Source: Aeromonas media
Lineage (GTDB): Bacteria; Pseudomonadota; Gammaproteobacteria; Enterobacterales; Aeromonadaceae
DNA length: 64,000 nucleotides
Assembly: GCF_000819985.1 (NCBI RefSeq)
Contig: NZ_CDBZ01000010.1
Location: forward strand, 1-64,000
Direction: 5' to 3'
Both the position numbers and the translations under genes were made by a program. Below the pieces are notes generated by a model that ran no database searches, was not told where the DNA came from, and saw only the letters and a program-made list of their open reading frames with translations. Shown here piece after piece: positions 19,400 to 28,440 of the stretch. The number at the start of each line of letters is the position of its first letter. Position 1 is the first letter of the stretch.

Positions 19400-20974
19400 A
19401 TGTTTCTGTTCCGGATTGATCTGGCCCGTACGAGATGGCGCCTTGGCTGCACCCTGCTGGTATTGACTCTGCCATTACTGGCGGGAGGCTGGATGGTACA
19501 CGGCAGCTACGAGCAGGAGTTGAAGGCGGACGCCAGCGCCTCTGCCCACAAGGCCAAGACCTTGTTGGAGCACATGTTGGATCAGGCCGAACAGGCCAAT
19601 CTGGAGGCATTGTCGCTGGTGAACCGCCCCTGCGTCGACAATCTGCTGTTGCTGCGCAAGAGAGTGGCCCTCGAGCCTTTCCTGCGCTCAGTCAACCTGG
19701 CGCGCGGCGGCGTGATCCGTTGTTCTTCATTGTTTGGCCCCGTCCATGAAGTGGATGACGGCACTATCTACACCGGAAACAAGCTGCTGCTGATGAACGG
19801 CAACAAGGTGCGCCTGGATCATCCGCTGCTGGTGGTGCGCCATGAGCGCGGGCACGATGTGGCGCTGAGCGCCATCGACAGCACCCAGCTCAGCTTCATG
19901 CTCGCCATGAGCAGTGATACCAGCGAGCTGTTCCTGCAGGTGGGGTCGGACTGGATCGATGAATCCGGACATCACCAGAACCAGCCCCCCAGGCTGTACA
20001 GCAAGATCAGCCTTGAACTCTCCTCCCACCGCTACCCCTTCGCCATCCATGCAGGCTATGCCATGCCGCTCTACTGGCACACCCTGTGGGAGGCTCGTCA
20101 TCTGGCCCTGCTGTGGCTGGCAGGGACCTCGGTGTTGCTCGCACTGCTGGTATGGTGGGTGCTGGGTCGTCCGGGTTCCCAGACGGATGAGCTGAGGCGC
20201 GGGCTGCTGGCGGGGGAGTTTGTCCCCTACCTGCAACCCCTGATGGCCAGCGACGACGGCAGGATGGTCGGGGCGGAGGTGCTGATGCGCTGGCGCCACC
20301 CGAGATCTGGCTTGATCCGCCCCGATCTCTTCATCCCCCAGGCGGAAGAGTCTGGGCTGATCGTGCCCATGACCACTCATCTCATGAAGGTCGTGGCCCA
20401 GCGTCTGAAGCCGGTGCAAACCCGGCTGCCTGACGCTTTTCACATCAGCTTCAACATCAGCGCCGCCCACTGCCGGGATCTTTCCCTGCTGGCGGAGTGT
20501 CGCGCCTTCCTCGCGCATTTTGTGCCGGGGCGGGTGGTGCTGGTGCTGGAACTCACCGAGCGGGAGCTGCTGGTGACCAACCCGCAGACGCTCTCCTTGT
20601 TCCGCCAGCTCGACGAGATGGGCGTGCGGCTCTCCATCGATGACTTCGGCACCGGTCACTCCAGCCTTCACTACCTGCAACAGTTCCACGTGGACTATCT
20701 CAAGATCGATCGCTCCTTCATCGGTCGCATCGGGACCGAGTCGCTGTCCGAGCATATCGTCGACAACGTCATCGACCTCGGCCGGCGGCTGGGCCTCTCC
20801 CTGGTAGCCGAAGGAGTGGAGACGGAGCAACAGGCCGCCTACCTCAGGGGCAAGGGGGTTCAGTATCTGCAGGGGTTCCTGTTCGCCCGTCCTATGCCAC
20901 TGCGCCAGTTCTGCCGGAAACTGACGACGGCGGAGAGATACACTCCCGCCGTCGAGCGCGCCACCCAGGCTTGA
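19400..20974 (+). CDS. CSS-motif EAL-domain cyclic-di-GMP phosphodiesterase
   Basis: The protein of about 524 residues has an N-terminal transmembrane helix (LGCTLLVLTLPLLAGGWMV) and a periplasmic region carrying the CSS motif (Cys108-Ser-Ser, with Cys78 upstream). A second transmembrane helix near 230-255 precedes a C-terminal EAL domain. The catalytic motif reads EVL (Glu293), and FNIS, ELTEREL, IDDFGTGHSSLHYL, LKIDRSFI and AEGVET are all conserved, so c-di-GMP hydrolysis is expected. In the CSS-EAL family periplasmic disulfide formation controls activity. The ATG at 19400 was chosen because the upstream extension overlaps the acnB terminator. It converges on the LysR gene with a 6-bp gap. 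Confidence 0.88.
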   Translation: MFLFRIDLARTRWRLGCTLLVLTLPLLAGGWMVHGSYEQELKADASASAHKAKTLLEHMLDQAEQANLEALSLVNRPCVDNLLLLRKRVALEPFLRSVNLARGGVIRCSSLFGPVHEVDDGTIYTGNKLLLMNGNKVRLDHPLLVVRHERGHDVALSAIDSTQLSFMLAMSSDTSELFLQVGSDWIDESGHHQNQPPRLYSKISLELSSHRYPFAIHAGYAMPLYWHTLWEARHLALLWLAGTSVLLALLVWWVLGRPGSQTDELRRGLLAGEFVPYLQPLMASDDGRMVGAEVLMRWRHPRSGLIRPDLFIPQAEESGLIVPMTTHLMKVVAQRLKPVQTRLPDAFHISFNISAAHCRDLSLLAECRAFLAHFVPGRVVLVLELTERELLVTNPQTLSLFRQLDEMGVRLSIDDFGTGHSSLHYLQQFHVDYLKIDRSFIGRIGTESLSEHIVDNVIDLGRRLGLSLVAEGVETEQQAAYLRGKGVQYLQGFLFARPMPLRQFCRKLTTAERYTPAVERATQA

Positions 20975-20980
20975 TGCGGC

Positions 20981-21904
20981 TCAGCGCACCAGACCGTGCA
21001 ACCAGTTCGCCAGGGTCTCGTGGGCGCTGCCGGGTTCGGGCGGCGCGGGGGCGAGCAGGTGATAACCGGTGCCATCTGGGATGAATCCGAGCGGGGCGGC
21101 CAGCAGGCCGGCGGCGACATCGTCGCACACCAGTCGGTAAGGGCCGATGGCGACGCCAAGGCCCGCCACGGCGGCCTGCAGGCTGAAGTAGAAGTGCTCG
21201 AAGGTCTGGGTCGGCGCCTCGTCGCTCGCACCCTGTCCGGCCTGCGCCTGCCAGCTTTGCCAGGCGGCGGGACGGGTCCTGGTGTGCAGGCGGGGGGCCG
21301 AGGCGCGCAGAGCCGGCAGCTCTCCTCCTAGCTCGAAAAACTGCGCCACCTTGCCCGGCTGGCAGACAGGCCCGGTCAGCTCCTCGAACAGCAGCTGGCT
21401 GTGCAGATCCTCGGGCCAGTCGAAGTCGTTGCGGCGGATGGCGAGATCGATGCCGCTGCCAAAGCTGAGGGCGCCGCCCCCCGCCATCAGATGGACGTCC
21501 AGCTCGGGGTGCAGGGCCTGAAATGCGGGCCAGCGCGGGATCAGCCAGCGCATCAGCAGGGTGGGCTCGCAGGAGAGCACCAGCGACTGGGGGCGGCTCT
21601 GCTGGCGCAGCGCCTGGGCCGTTTCCCGGATCTGGCCCAGCCCCTCCCTGACCGCCTGATAGAGCCGCTCACCCGCCTCGGTCAGGAAGACCCGGCGCTG
21701 GCGCCGCTCGAACAGCCTGACGCCCAGGTCTTCCTCCAGCAGGCGCACCGCCCGGCTGATGGCGCCATGGGTGAGGTGCAGCTCGTCGGCGGCGCGGCCG
21801 AAGTGCTCGGTGCGGGCCGCCACCTCGAAGCAGCGCAGGGCCGTCAGGGAGGGAAGCGAGAGGGTTTTCTGTGAATTTTTCTCACCGTTCATGTCAGAAA
21901 TCAT
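20981..21904 (-). CDS. LysR-family transcriptional regulator (GcvA-like)
   Basis: The protein of about 307 residues has an N-terminal winged helix-turn-helix (LTALRCFEVAARTEHFGRAADELHLTHGAISRAVRLLEEDLGVRLFERRQR) followed by a periplasmic-binding-protein-like effector domain. The helix-turn-helix with THGAISRAV and the length resemble the GcvA subgroup. It is divergent from a LysE-family exporter 64 bp away, the usual layout for an amino-acid-responsive regulator controlling its exporter. The start is uncertain: ATG 21904 or ATG 21892, neither with a good ribosome binding site. Confidence 0.88.
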   Translation of the reverse strand: MISDMNGEKNSQKTLSLPSLTALRCFEVAARTEHFGRAADELHLTHGAISRAVRLLEEDLGVRLFERRQRRVFLTEAGERLYQAVREGLGQIRETAQALRQQSRPQSLVLSCEPTLLMRWLIPRWPAFQALHPELDVHLMAGGGALSFGSGIDLAIRRNDFDWPEDLHSQLLFEELTGPVCQPGKVAQFFELGGELPALRASAPRLHTRTRPAAWQSWQAQAGQGASDEAPTQTFEHFYFSLQAAVAGLGVAIGPYRLVCDDVAAGLLAAPLGFIPDGTGYHLLAPAPPEPGSAHETLANWLHGLVR

Positions 21905-21968
21905 CGTTCGTCATGGGGGTTATTGCCAAATAAAATAGCCGATATCCCATGTGATCAGGACTATTTTC

Positions 21969-22586
21969 ATGACCGAACTGTTAGCCGTAGTAGCCATCAC
22001 CTTCTTTGCCGTCATCAGCCCGGGCCCGGATTTTGCCATGGTGTCGCGCAACAGCCTGCTGCTCTCCCGTCGTACCGGCGTGCTGACGGCGCTCGGCATC
22101 GCGGCCGGGGTCTGTGTCCACGTGAGCTACACCCTGCTGGGGGTCGGCCTGCTGATCCAACAGTCCCTCTGGCTGTTCAACCTCATCAAGCTGGCGGGGG
22201 CGGCCTACCTCATCTTCCTCGGCATCAAGATGCTGCGGGCCCAGCCCGAGACCGGGGAGGAGCTGGCCAGTCAGCCAGCCCTCTCCAGCCTGGGGGCGCT
22301 GCGTACCGGTTTTCTGACCAATGTGCTCAACCCCAAGACCACCATCTTCATCGTCAGTCTCTTCATGCAGGTGGTGCAGCCGCAGACGCCGCTGGCGGTC
22401 CAGCTCGGCTACGGCGCCTTCATCGTGCTGGCCCACGCCCTCTGGTTCAGCGCGGTGGCGCTCTTCTTCTCCAGCTCGTCGGTACGGTCCCGCCTGTTGG
22501 CGGTGCGCCACTGGATCGATCGGATCTTTGGCGGTCTGCTGGTGGGATTCGGCATGCTGCTGGCACTGACCCAGCCCTCGCGCTGA
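21969..22586 (+). CDS. LysE/RhtC-family amino acid exporter
   Basis: This 205-residue inner-membrane protein has about six transmembrane helices and the family N-terminal signature FFAVISPGPDFAMVSRNSLLLSRRTG, and GAAYLIFLGIKMLR after helix 3. Members export amino acids such as lysine, threonine or homoserine lactone. The divergent LysR gene suggests induction by the exported substrate. The ATG at 21969 was chosen because it aligns with the family start. Substrate cannot be told from sequence alone. Confidence 0.88.
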   Translation: MTELLAVVAITFFAVISPGPDFAMVSRNSLLLSRRTGVLTALGIAAGVCVHVSYTLLGVGLLIQQSLWLFNLIKLAGAAYLIFLGIKMLRAQPETGEELASQPALSSLGALRTGFLTNVLNPKTTIFIVSLFMQVVQPQTPLAVQLGYGAFIVLAHALWFSAVALFFSSSSVRSRLLAVRHWIDRIFGGLLVGFGMLLALTQPSR

Positions 22587-22703
22587 GGGGAGGGGGGCGG
22601 GTCCCCCTTATCCACCCTCGAACAGCAGGGGCTTGTTTTTCATGCCTTGGCGCGCGCTTTTCGGTAGAATTGCCGCTCATTTTGAAGTCAGATGAGGCGC
22701 GGT

Positions 22704-24110
22704 ATGACGGTCAGGTTCCAGGCATTTCACAGCATCAAGGCGATCGGTAATCGGGAGGTGCTGTTCAACTGGTCCAGGACCAACCCGCTCGGCGCCCTGG
22801 ATCAGGTGTGGCGCCCGCAAAACCGCGACGAGCTGCAGCAACTGCTGCGGGAATACCCGGAGCGCAAGCTGCGCCTCATCGGTTCCGGCCTCTCCTTCGA
22901 ACCCATCCACAGCGTCTATGCCGAGGGCAGCCAGGCGCTGCTGGTGGACCTGCACCACCTGCGCGGTCAGCTGGACAAGAGTGTCGATACCGTGACCTAT
23001 CAGGCGGGCACGCCGCTCGATACCGTCTATGCGGATCTCATCGCCATGGATCGGATGCTGCCGGCGTCCCCCGGGGTCATTGGCATTCAGACCCTGGGCG
23101 GGGCGCTCAGCACCGGCACCCACGGCCAGGGGCTGCATCAGTCCTCCCTGTGCGACGCGGTGGAGGCCCTGACGGTGATGCTGGCCAATGGCGACATCAT
23201 AGGCGTGGATCGCACGGACCCGCGCTTCGGCGCCTTCGTGATGGGGATGGGGATGCTCGGCGTGCTGCTCGACGTGCGCCTGCGCACCGTGCCGAACCGG
23301 ATCATGCGCTGCACCAAGTTCACCACCGACTACCCCTTCCTGCTGGCCCACAACGAGCGGCTCAACCGGGAACACGCCTTCGTCAAGAGCTGGTGGTTCG
23401 CCTGGACCGGCGAGAGCCACATCTGGCTGGTTGACCCGGCAAGCGACGAGGAGGTGGCCCGTTATCGCGCCGGGGGCAGCGAGCCGCTGCTGCTGGAGGG
23501 GGACGCCGACAGCGCCATGAATGCCGCCCTCAATACCACCATAGACGCGACCCTGCAGAAGATGGCCAGAGACACCAAGGACGAGGCCAGGGCCGGGGAG
23601 CACTTCGAGACGGTGCGCCGCTTCAAGGATGCCTCTGATCTCGTGGGCAACGTCTACCAGATCCTCTGCAAGGGGATACCGGCGCCCCAGATCAACTGCG
23701 AGGTGGCCGTGCCCCTCGAGCGCATGCAGGAGGCACTGGCGATACTGCAGCACTGGCAGGAGCGCAACCCGGGGGCGCTGCACTACCCCTTTATCCTGCG
23801 CTGCACCGGCCCCTCTGAGGCTTGGCTCAGCGCCGCCTATGGCAAGCCGGTGTGCTGGATAGGGTTCCTGGTCTATCTGGCGGCGGACGGCACCTTCGTG
23901 GGCGGCTCCATGGAGCAGATGCGCGAGCTGCAGCAGTTGCTGGTGCCGCTCGGCGGCACGCCGCATTTTGGCAAGCACTTGGCGATGGATCTCTATGACT
24001 TCCCGGCCCTGCTGCCACGCTGGCACGACTTCCTGGCCTTGAAGCGCGAGCTCGACCCCCACGGCCGCTTCGAGAATCGCTGGCTCGGCGAGCTGTTTGC
24101 CAACCGGTAA
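22704..24110 (+). CDS. FAD-linked sugar-lactone oxidase family protein
   Basis: The 468-residue flavoprotein belongs to the family of D-arabinono-1,4-lactone and L-gulonolactone oxidases. The N-terminal FAD-binding region shows LRLIGSGLSFEPIHS and the typical GVIGIQTLGGALSTGTHGQGLHQSS stretch. The C-terminal substrate domain ends FGKHLAMDLYDFPALLPRWHDFLALKRELDPHGRFENRWLGELF. It carries no signal peptide. The ATG at 22704 has GAGG six bases upstream, better than the ATG at 22692. It lies 71 bp ahead of the COG0523 GTPase gene on the same strand. The real substrate is unknown. Confidence 0.82.
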   Translation: MTVRFQAFHSIKAIGNREVLFNWSRTNPLGALDQVWRPQNRDELQQLLREYPERKLRLIGSGLSFEPIHSVYAEGSQALLVDLHHLRGQLDKSVDTVTYQAGTPLDTVYADLIAMDRMLPASPGVIGIQTLGGALSTGTHGQGLHQSSLCDAVEALTVMLANGDIIGVDRTDPRFGAFVMGMGMLGVLLDVRLRTVPNRIMRCTKFTTDYPFLLAHNERLNREHAFVKSWWFAWTGESHIWLVDPASDEEVARYRAGGSEPLLLEGDADSAMNAALNTTIDATLQKMARDTKDEARAGEHFETVRRFKDASDLVGNVYQILCKGIPAPQINCEVAVPLERMQEALAILQHWQERNPGALHYPFILRCTGPSEAWLSAAYGKPVCWIGFLVYLAADGTFVGGSMEQMRELQQLLVPLGGTPHFGKHLAMDLYDFPALLPRWHDFLALKRELDPHGRFENRWLGELFANR

Positions 24111-24119
24111 GGATTGAAC

Positions 24120-24185
24120 ATGACCGATATGCAAGACCCCCGCGTACTCATCACCCTGCCGATCAGAAGGGAGTCATCGAGATGA
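24120..24185 (+). CDS. Possible 21-residue leader peptide duplicating the next gene's start
   Basis: A short frame starting MTDMQDPRVLITLPI is preceded by AAGGA and ends with a TGA that overlaps the ATG of the next gene (ATGA). Its first residues and DNA nearly repeat the start of that gene (MTDMQDTRIPVTLLT). It looks like a partial tandem duplication of the 5' end that now acts as a leader with translational coupling. Whether it is translated is unknown. Confidence 0.4.
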   Translation: MTDMQDPRVLITLPIRRESSR

Positions 24186-25309
24186 CAGATATGCAAGACA
24201 CCCGAATCCCCGTGACCCTGCTGACCGGCTTTCTCGGCAGCGGCAAGACCACCTTGCTCAATTACTGGGTCAAGCAGCCGGAGCTCGGCGAGTGCGCGGT
24301 GCTTATCAACGAGTTCGGCTCGGTGGGGTTGGATCACCATCTGGTGCAACAGGTGGACGAGCAGGTGATGCTGCTCGACTCCGGCTGCATCTGCTGCTCG
24401 GTGCAGGGCTCCCTGGTGGAGGCGCTGCAGGGGCTGTTTATGAAGGCTATTCAGCGCAAGATCAAACCGTTCAAGCGGCTGATTATCGAAACCACCGGTC
24501 TGGCCGATCCGGCCCCCGTGCTCTTTACCCTGCGCGAAGAGGGCTTTATCGCCCAGCGCTACCGCTTCGATGGCACCGTCACAGTGGTGGATGCCGGTCA
24601 TATCGAGCAGCAGCTGGCAGCCCAGTATGAGGCGGTGAAACAGGTAGCGCTGGCGGATCTGCTGGTGGTGAGCAAGGGGGATCTGGTGGACGGCGAGCAG
24701 CTGGCTCGGGTCGAAGCCCAGCTGGCGGCCCTCAACCCGGCGGCCCCCATCCAGCAGGTGACCAATGGCGAACTGTCGCCAGCGGTGCTGGAGAAGCTTG
24801 GCGCCTACAACGAAGCGGCCGGGCGCGATGTGCGCCAGCTGCTGGCCTGGCTGCGCACCGAATCCCCCAAGCAGGGGCTGGCCTCGCCGATGCAGCCAAA
24901 GATGAAGCCGTTCGCTGCCAAGGTGGGCACGGCCGCGCCGACCCATTTCGAGCATGGCAACATCGAGAGCTTCTCCCTGCGCATCGGCGAGCCGCTCAAG
25001 CCGTTCCGCCTGCTGGCCGCTATCGATGCGGTGCAGGGGCAGTATGGCGACGCCCTGCTGCGGCTCAAGGGGATTTTGCAGCTGGAGGGAGAGAGCCAGC
25101 CGGTGGTGATCCACGGCGTCCACGGCCAGCTCTATCCGTTGCAGGCGCTGGGGGAGTGGCCGGAGGGCAAAGCCCAGTCCAGGCTGGTGTTTATCGTGAA
25201 AAGCCAGGACAAGGCGGGCATAGAGCGACTCTTCATGGAGACTCTCAAGGCCCCGGAGCCCAGCCTGGAAGAGCAACTCAGGGCCATGCTCGGCCAGCCG
25301 GATGCCTGA
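24182..25309 (+). CDS. COG0523 (CobW/YjiA/ZigA-type) metallochaperone GTPase
   Basis: The 375-residue G3E P-loop GTPase has Walker A GFLGSGKTTLL near the start, the metal-binding CxCC motif in LDSGCICCSVQG, Walker B-type IIETTGLADP, and SKGD in place of NKxD. A C-terminal CobW_C domain ends in a VFIVKSQDKAGIERLF segment. Family members deliver or insert metals such as zinc or cobalt, and some are induced by zinc limitation. No Zur box was recognised upstream. The gene start is duplicated immediately upstream, as described for 24120-24185. The metal is unknown. Confidence 0.87.
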   Translation: MTDMQDTRIPVTLLTGFLGSGKTTLLNYWVKQPELGECAVLINEFGSVGLDHHLVQQVDEQVMLLDSGCICCSVQGSLVEALQGLFMKAIQRKIKPFKRLIIETTGLADPAPVLFTLREEGFIAQRYRFDGTVTVVDAGHIEQQLAAQYEAVKQVALADLLVVSKGDLVDGEQLARVEAQLAALNPAAPIQQVTNGELSPAVLEKLGAYNEAAGRDVRQLLAWLRTESPKQGLASPMQPKMKPFAAKVGTAAPTHFEHGNIESFSLRIGEPLKPFRLLAAIDAVQGQYGDALLRLKGILQLEGESQPVVIHGVHGQLYPLQALGEWPEGKAQSRLVFIVKSQDKAGIERLFMETLKAPEPSLEEQLRAMLGQPDA

Positions 25310-25383
25310 TATGCTGATCTGACCTGCCCAGTCTGCAAACCTGAGTGCGGGTCTTTTTCTATTTGAAGAAGAGGTGACAGCTC

Positions 25384-26781
25384 ATGCCTGAAAGCGCACA
25401 GATGGTGACTCCTGCCCAACGCAAATGGCTGCCCTGGTTGACTGCGGTCGGTTTCTTCATGCAGACGCTGGATGGCACCATCCTCAACACCGCCTTGCCC
25501 AACATGGCCGAGACCCTGGGGGAGAGCCCGCTGCAGATGCAGTCGGTGGTGATCGCCTACATGCTGACAGTGGCCCTGCTCATTCCCGCTTCCGGCTGGC
25601 TGGCGGACCGATTCGGCACTCGCCGCATCTATCTGGCCGCCATCCTGCTGTTTACCCTGGGGTCGCTCGCCTGTGCGGCCGCGAACACCCTGCCGATGCT
25701 GGTGGCTGCCCGGGTGCTGCAAGGGGTGGGCGGCGCCCTGCTGATGCCCATAGGACGCCTTGCCGTGCTGCGGGTCTACAGCAAGCACGAGCTGCTGCGG
25801 GTGATGTCCTTCGTCACCATTCCCGGCCTGGTGGGGCCGCTGATCGGCCCGGCTCTGGGGGGCTGGCTGGTGGAAGTGGCGAGCTGGCACTGGGTGTTTC
25901 TCATCAATCTGCCGGTGGGAATACTCGGCTTTATCGCGAGCTGGTACTTCATGCCGGACTTGCGGCAAGGCACGGCCACGTTCGACTGGCAGGGATTTGT
26001 GATGTTCAGCGCCGGCATGGTGCTGGTGTCGGTGGGTTTGCAGGGGCTGGGGGAGCACAGCATCTCCACCGGCTGGGCGCTGTTTGCCCTGCTGTTCGGT
26101 CTGGCCGCCATGGCGAGCTACTGGCTCTATGCCGCCAATGCCGAGGAGCCGCTGTTCAGTCTGGCGCTGTTCAAGACCAGCACCTTCGCCATCGGCATCT
26201 GGGGTAACCTGTTTGCCCGTCTCGGCAGCGGTGCCATGCCGTTTCTCACCCCGCTGTTTCTGCAACTGGGGCTCGGCTTCTCGCCGAGCAAGGCGGGGAT
26301 GACCATGATCCCCACCGTGTTGGGGGCCATGCTGACCAAGACGCTGGTGAACAGGTTGATCCCGCGCATCGGTTATCGCCGCATCCTGATCGGCAATACC
26401 CTGGCACTCGGGGCCATGATCGCCAGCTTCTCCCTCATCGACAACCAGGTGCCCTACGGGGTGTTGCTGGGTTGGCTGGCGGTGTTCGGCGCCATCAACT
26501 CGCTGCAGTTCTCCGCCATGAACACGCTCACACTGCAAGACTTGAGCGCCGAGCACGCCAGCAGTGGCAACGGCCTGCTCTCTGTGGTGATGCAGCTCTC
26601 TATGAGTCTTGGGGTGGCCATCGCCGCCAGCCTGCTCGGGCTCTTTTCCGCCGGACTGCCGGCCCAGGATAGCGAGCGCTGGCTCGGCGGCTTCCACCTC
26701 ACTTATCTGTGCATCGGTCTGATGTCCATGCTGGCGGCGCTCATCTTTGCCCAACTGGCGAGGAAGGAGGGCAGGGAGTAA
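25384..26781 (+). CDS. mdtD: MFS multidrug transporter, DHA2 family, MdtD-like
   Basis: The 465-residue inner-membrane protein has about 14 transmembrane helices. It shares the DHA2 motifs FFMQTLDGTILNTALPNMA (motif D1), GWLADRFGTRRIYLAAI (motif A) and ARVLQGVGGALLMPIGRLAVL (motif B), and GLVGPLIGPALGGWLVE (motif C). It is close along its length to E. coli MdtD, a putative proton-driven exporter. Unlike in E. coli, no mdtABC genes lie beside it. It ends 16 bp before the convergent YbaK-like gene. Confidence 0.85.
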   Translation: MPESAQMVTPAQRKWLPWLTAVGFFMQTLDGTILNTALPNMAETLGESPLQMQSVVIAYMLTVALLIPASGWLADRFGTRRIYLAAILLFTLGSLACAAANTLPMLVAARVLQGVGGALLMPIGRLAVLRVYSKHELLRVMSFVTIPGLVGPLIGPALGGWLVEVASWHWVFLINLPVGILGFIASWYFMPDLRQGTATFDWQGFVMFSAGMVLVSVGLQGLGEHSISTGWALFALLFGLAAMASYWLYAANAEEPLFSLALFKTSTFAIGIWGNLFARLGSGAMPFLTPLFLQLGLGFSPSKAGMTMIPTVLGAMLTKTLVNRLIPRIGYRRILIGNTLALGAMIASFSLIDNQVPYGVLLGWLAVFGAINSLQFSAMNTLTLQDLSAEHASSGNGLLSVVMQLSMSLGVAIAASLLGLFSAGLPAQDSERWLGGFHLTYLCIGLMSMLAALIFAQLARKEGRE

Positions 26782-26797
26782 AAGCCAGGGGTAGATG

Positions 26798-27283
26798 TCA
26801 GGCCTGGGCGGGCAGGTAGCTGACCTGGCAGGGCAGACGCGCCAGCAGGCTGGCAAGATGTTCGGTAGCCAGCAGCAAGGTCAGCTCGGGGTGGCCCGGG
26901 GTCCAGGTGAAAGCGTGGTGGGCCAACAGGGCCGGATCCACCAGCAGCGGGATATCGGCGTGGGGCAGGAAGGGGCAGACGGCCCCCGGCAGGCAGCCGA
27001 TCTGCGCCTGCATCTCCTCGGCGCTGCAGATGGAGGGCTTGGCACCGAGGATAGCCTTGACCGCCTTGCTGTCGAGCCGCCCCTCCCTGTGGGTCAGCAG
27101 CAGGGCGAAGCGGCCATCCTTGAACTTGAGAAACAGAGTCTTGCTGAACTCCGCCTGCCAGCCGAGGCGGGCCTTGACCCGCTCGTCGGTGGCGTAATCG
27201 AGGATGGGCTCGTGCTCATAGCGCTGGTGGGGCAGCTCGGCCAGCAGCCGGCAGTTGAAGTCATGGATGGTGTCGAGTGGCAT
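26798..27283 (-). CDS. YbaK/ProX-type aminoacyl-tRNA deacylase
   Basis: This 161-residue single-domain protein of the YbaK/EbsC family likely hydrolyses mischarged aminoacyl-tRNA in trans. It shows the domain pattern SKTLFLKFKDGRFALLLTHREGRLDSKAVK and the substrate-pocket segment GCLPGAVCPFLPHADIPLLVDPALL. It resembles the freestanding ProXp/PrdX branch more than YbaK itself. The ATG at 27283 has GGAG six bases upstream, so eight upstream codons were dropped. Specificity, such as Ala-tRNA(Pro), is a family-based guess. Confidence 0.8.
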   Translation of the reverse strand: MPLDTIHDFNCRLLAELPHQRYEHEPILDYATDERVKARLGWQAEFSKTLFLKFKDGRFALLLTHREGRLDSKAVKAILGAKPSICSAEEMQAQIGCLPGAVCPFLPHADIPLLVDPALLAHHAFTWTPGHPELTLLLATEHLASLLARLPCQVSYLPAQA

Positions 27284-27359
27284 GGGGGGCTCCTGTGTCA
27301 GGGTCATGCTGCCAGCCGCACCGGCCCGGGCCCAATCATCCTTTCTGATGGCGGATAAG

Positions 27360-27387
27360 CGACAAGGGCAACGAGGTGCCCTTGTCG
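27360..27387 (-). terminator. Hairpin after folK
   Basis: CGACAAGGGCA and TGCCCTTGTCG form a perfect 11-bp stem with a 6-nt loop immediately after the folK stop. No clear T-tract follows on the minus strand, so termination strength is uncertain. Confidence 0.55.
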
Positions 27388-27388
27388 A

Positions 27389-27898
27389 TCAGTGCGGCTG
27401 CAGTTCGACCGCATCCCAGTGGAAGGGAATGGGGCTGAGCCGCTGGGAGGCCTTGTCGTAGATATTCCACAGCTCGCCCAGGGGGCGGCCATCGACGGGA
27501 TGGCGCAGGGCGGGGGCCAGCTCCGCCAGCGGCCAGAGCACGAAGGCGTTGGTGAGGATCTCGCCGCGGGGCAGTACCAGGGGCGCCTCGCAGACCAGAT
27601 CGCCATAGAGCAGCAGATCGAGATCCAGGGTGCGCGGGGCGAACTTCTTGGCGTCCGGCTCGCGGCCATGGGCGAACTCCACGGCCCGCAGGCGCTGGCA
27701 CAAGGTCGCCAGCGGCAGGTCAGTGTCGGCGCCGACCACCAGGTTATAGAAGGGGCGGCCATTGAAGCCCACCGCCTCGCTCTCGAATACCCTGGAGACA
27801 GCAAGCTGCCCAAACTCCGCCTGCAGGGCGTCGAGTCCGGCTCGGATGTGGTGCTCCCGTTCTATGTTCGACCCCAGGCTGATATAGATGCGGGTCAT
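27389..27898 (-). CDS. folK: Hydroxymethyl-dihydropterin pyrophosphokinase
   Basis: FolK transfers pyrophosphate from ATP to 6-hydroxymethyl-7,8-dihydropterin in folate synthesis. The 169-residue protein has the family N-terminus [21 protein letters not shown] and the hallmark DLDLLLYGD with the metal-binding aspartates. [20 protein letters not shown] is also present. The start codon overlaps the folB stop (ATGA), so translation is coupled to folB. Confidence 0.95.
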   Translation of the reverse strand: MTRIYISLGSNIEREHHIRAGLDALQAEFGQLAVSRVFESEAVGFNGRPFYNLVVGADTDLPLATLCQRLRAVEFAHGREPDAKKFAPRTLDLDLLLYGDLVCEAPLVLPRGEILTNAFVLWPLAELAPALRHPVDGRPLGELWNIYDKASQRLSPIPFHWDAVELQPH

Positions 27899-28269
27899 CA
27901 GCTGGCGCTCGCGGCCGGGGTGCGGTGACGCAGGATCTCCACCCCGACCCCGGCGGCATTGGGTACGGCGCCCGGCTTGGTCAGGGTAACCTTGACCCAC
28001 TGCACCCGCTCGTCGTCCAGCACCAGGGCGGCCACTTGCTCAGCCATGGTTTCGACCAGCTCCACTACCTTGCTCTGGGCGTGATCACAGATCTTGCGGG
28101 AGAGGGTGGCGTAATCCAGCGCCAGATTGATATCGTCGGTTGCGGCGGCGGGTCGGTTGTCGAACCCCATCTCGAGATCGAAACAGAGCTTCTGGCGAAT
28201 GCCCTTCTCCCACTCATATACCCCTATGGTGGTCAAAACCTCGAGTCCGCGAATAAACACCTTGTCCAT
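27898..28269 (-). CDS. folB: Dihydroneopterin aldolase
   Basis: FolB cleaves 7,8-dihydroneopterin to 6-hydroxymethyl-dihydropterin, the substrate of FolK. The 123-residue protein begins [28 protein letters not shown], with the conserved Glu in GVYEWE, and contains [19 protein letters not shown] with the catalytic lysine. It forms a two-gene folB-folK operon by a 1-base stop/start overlap and is divergent from plsY. Confidence 0.95.
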   Translation of the reverse strand: MDKVFIRGLEVLTTIGVYEWEKGIRQKLCFDLEMGFDNRPAAATDDINLALDYATLSRKICDHAQSKVVELVETMAEQVAALVLDDERVQWVKVTLTKPGAVPNAAGVGVEILRHRTPAASAS

Positions 28270-28440
28270 GACAGTACTTCTTCTTTACTCTTGATGGGCT
28301 GTGAAAACAGCGCAGGGATGCAGGCCTGGCAAGCCGATTGCCGCTGGCGGCCGGTTTGGGCGACACGCTTTCGGGCAAGCCCAGACCAGAGAATGTGGCC
28401 CGCATCATACCCCATTCATATCGTGGTAAAAACGACCAAG

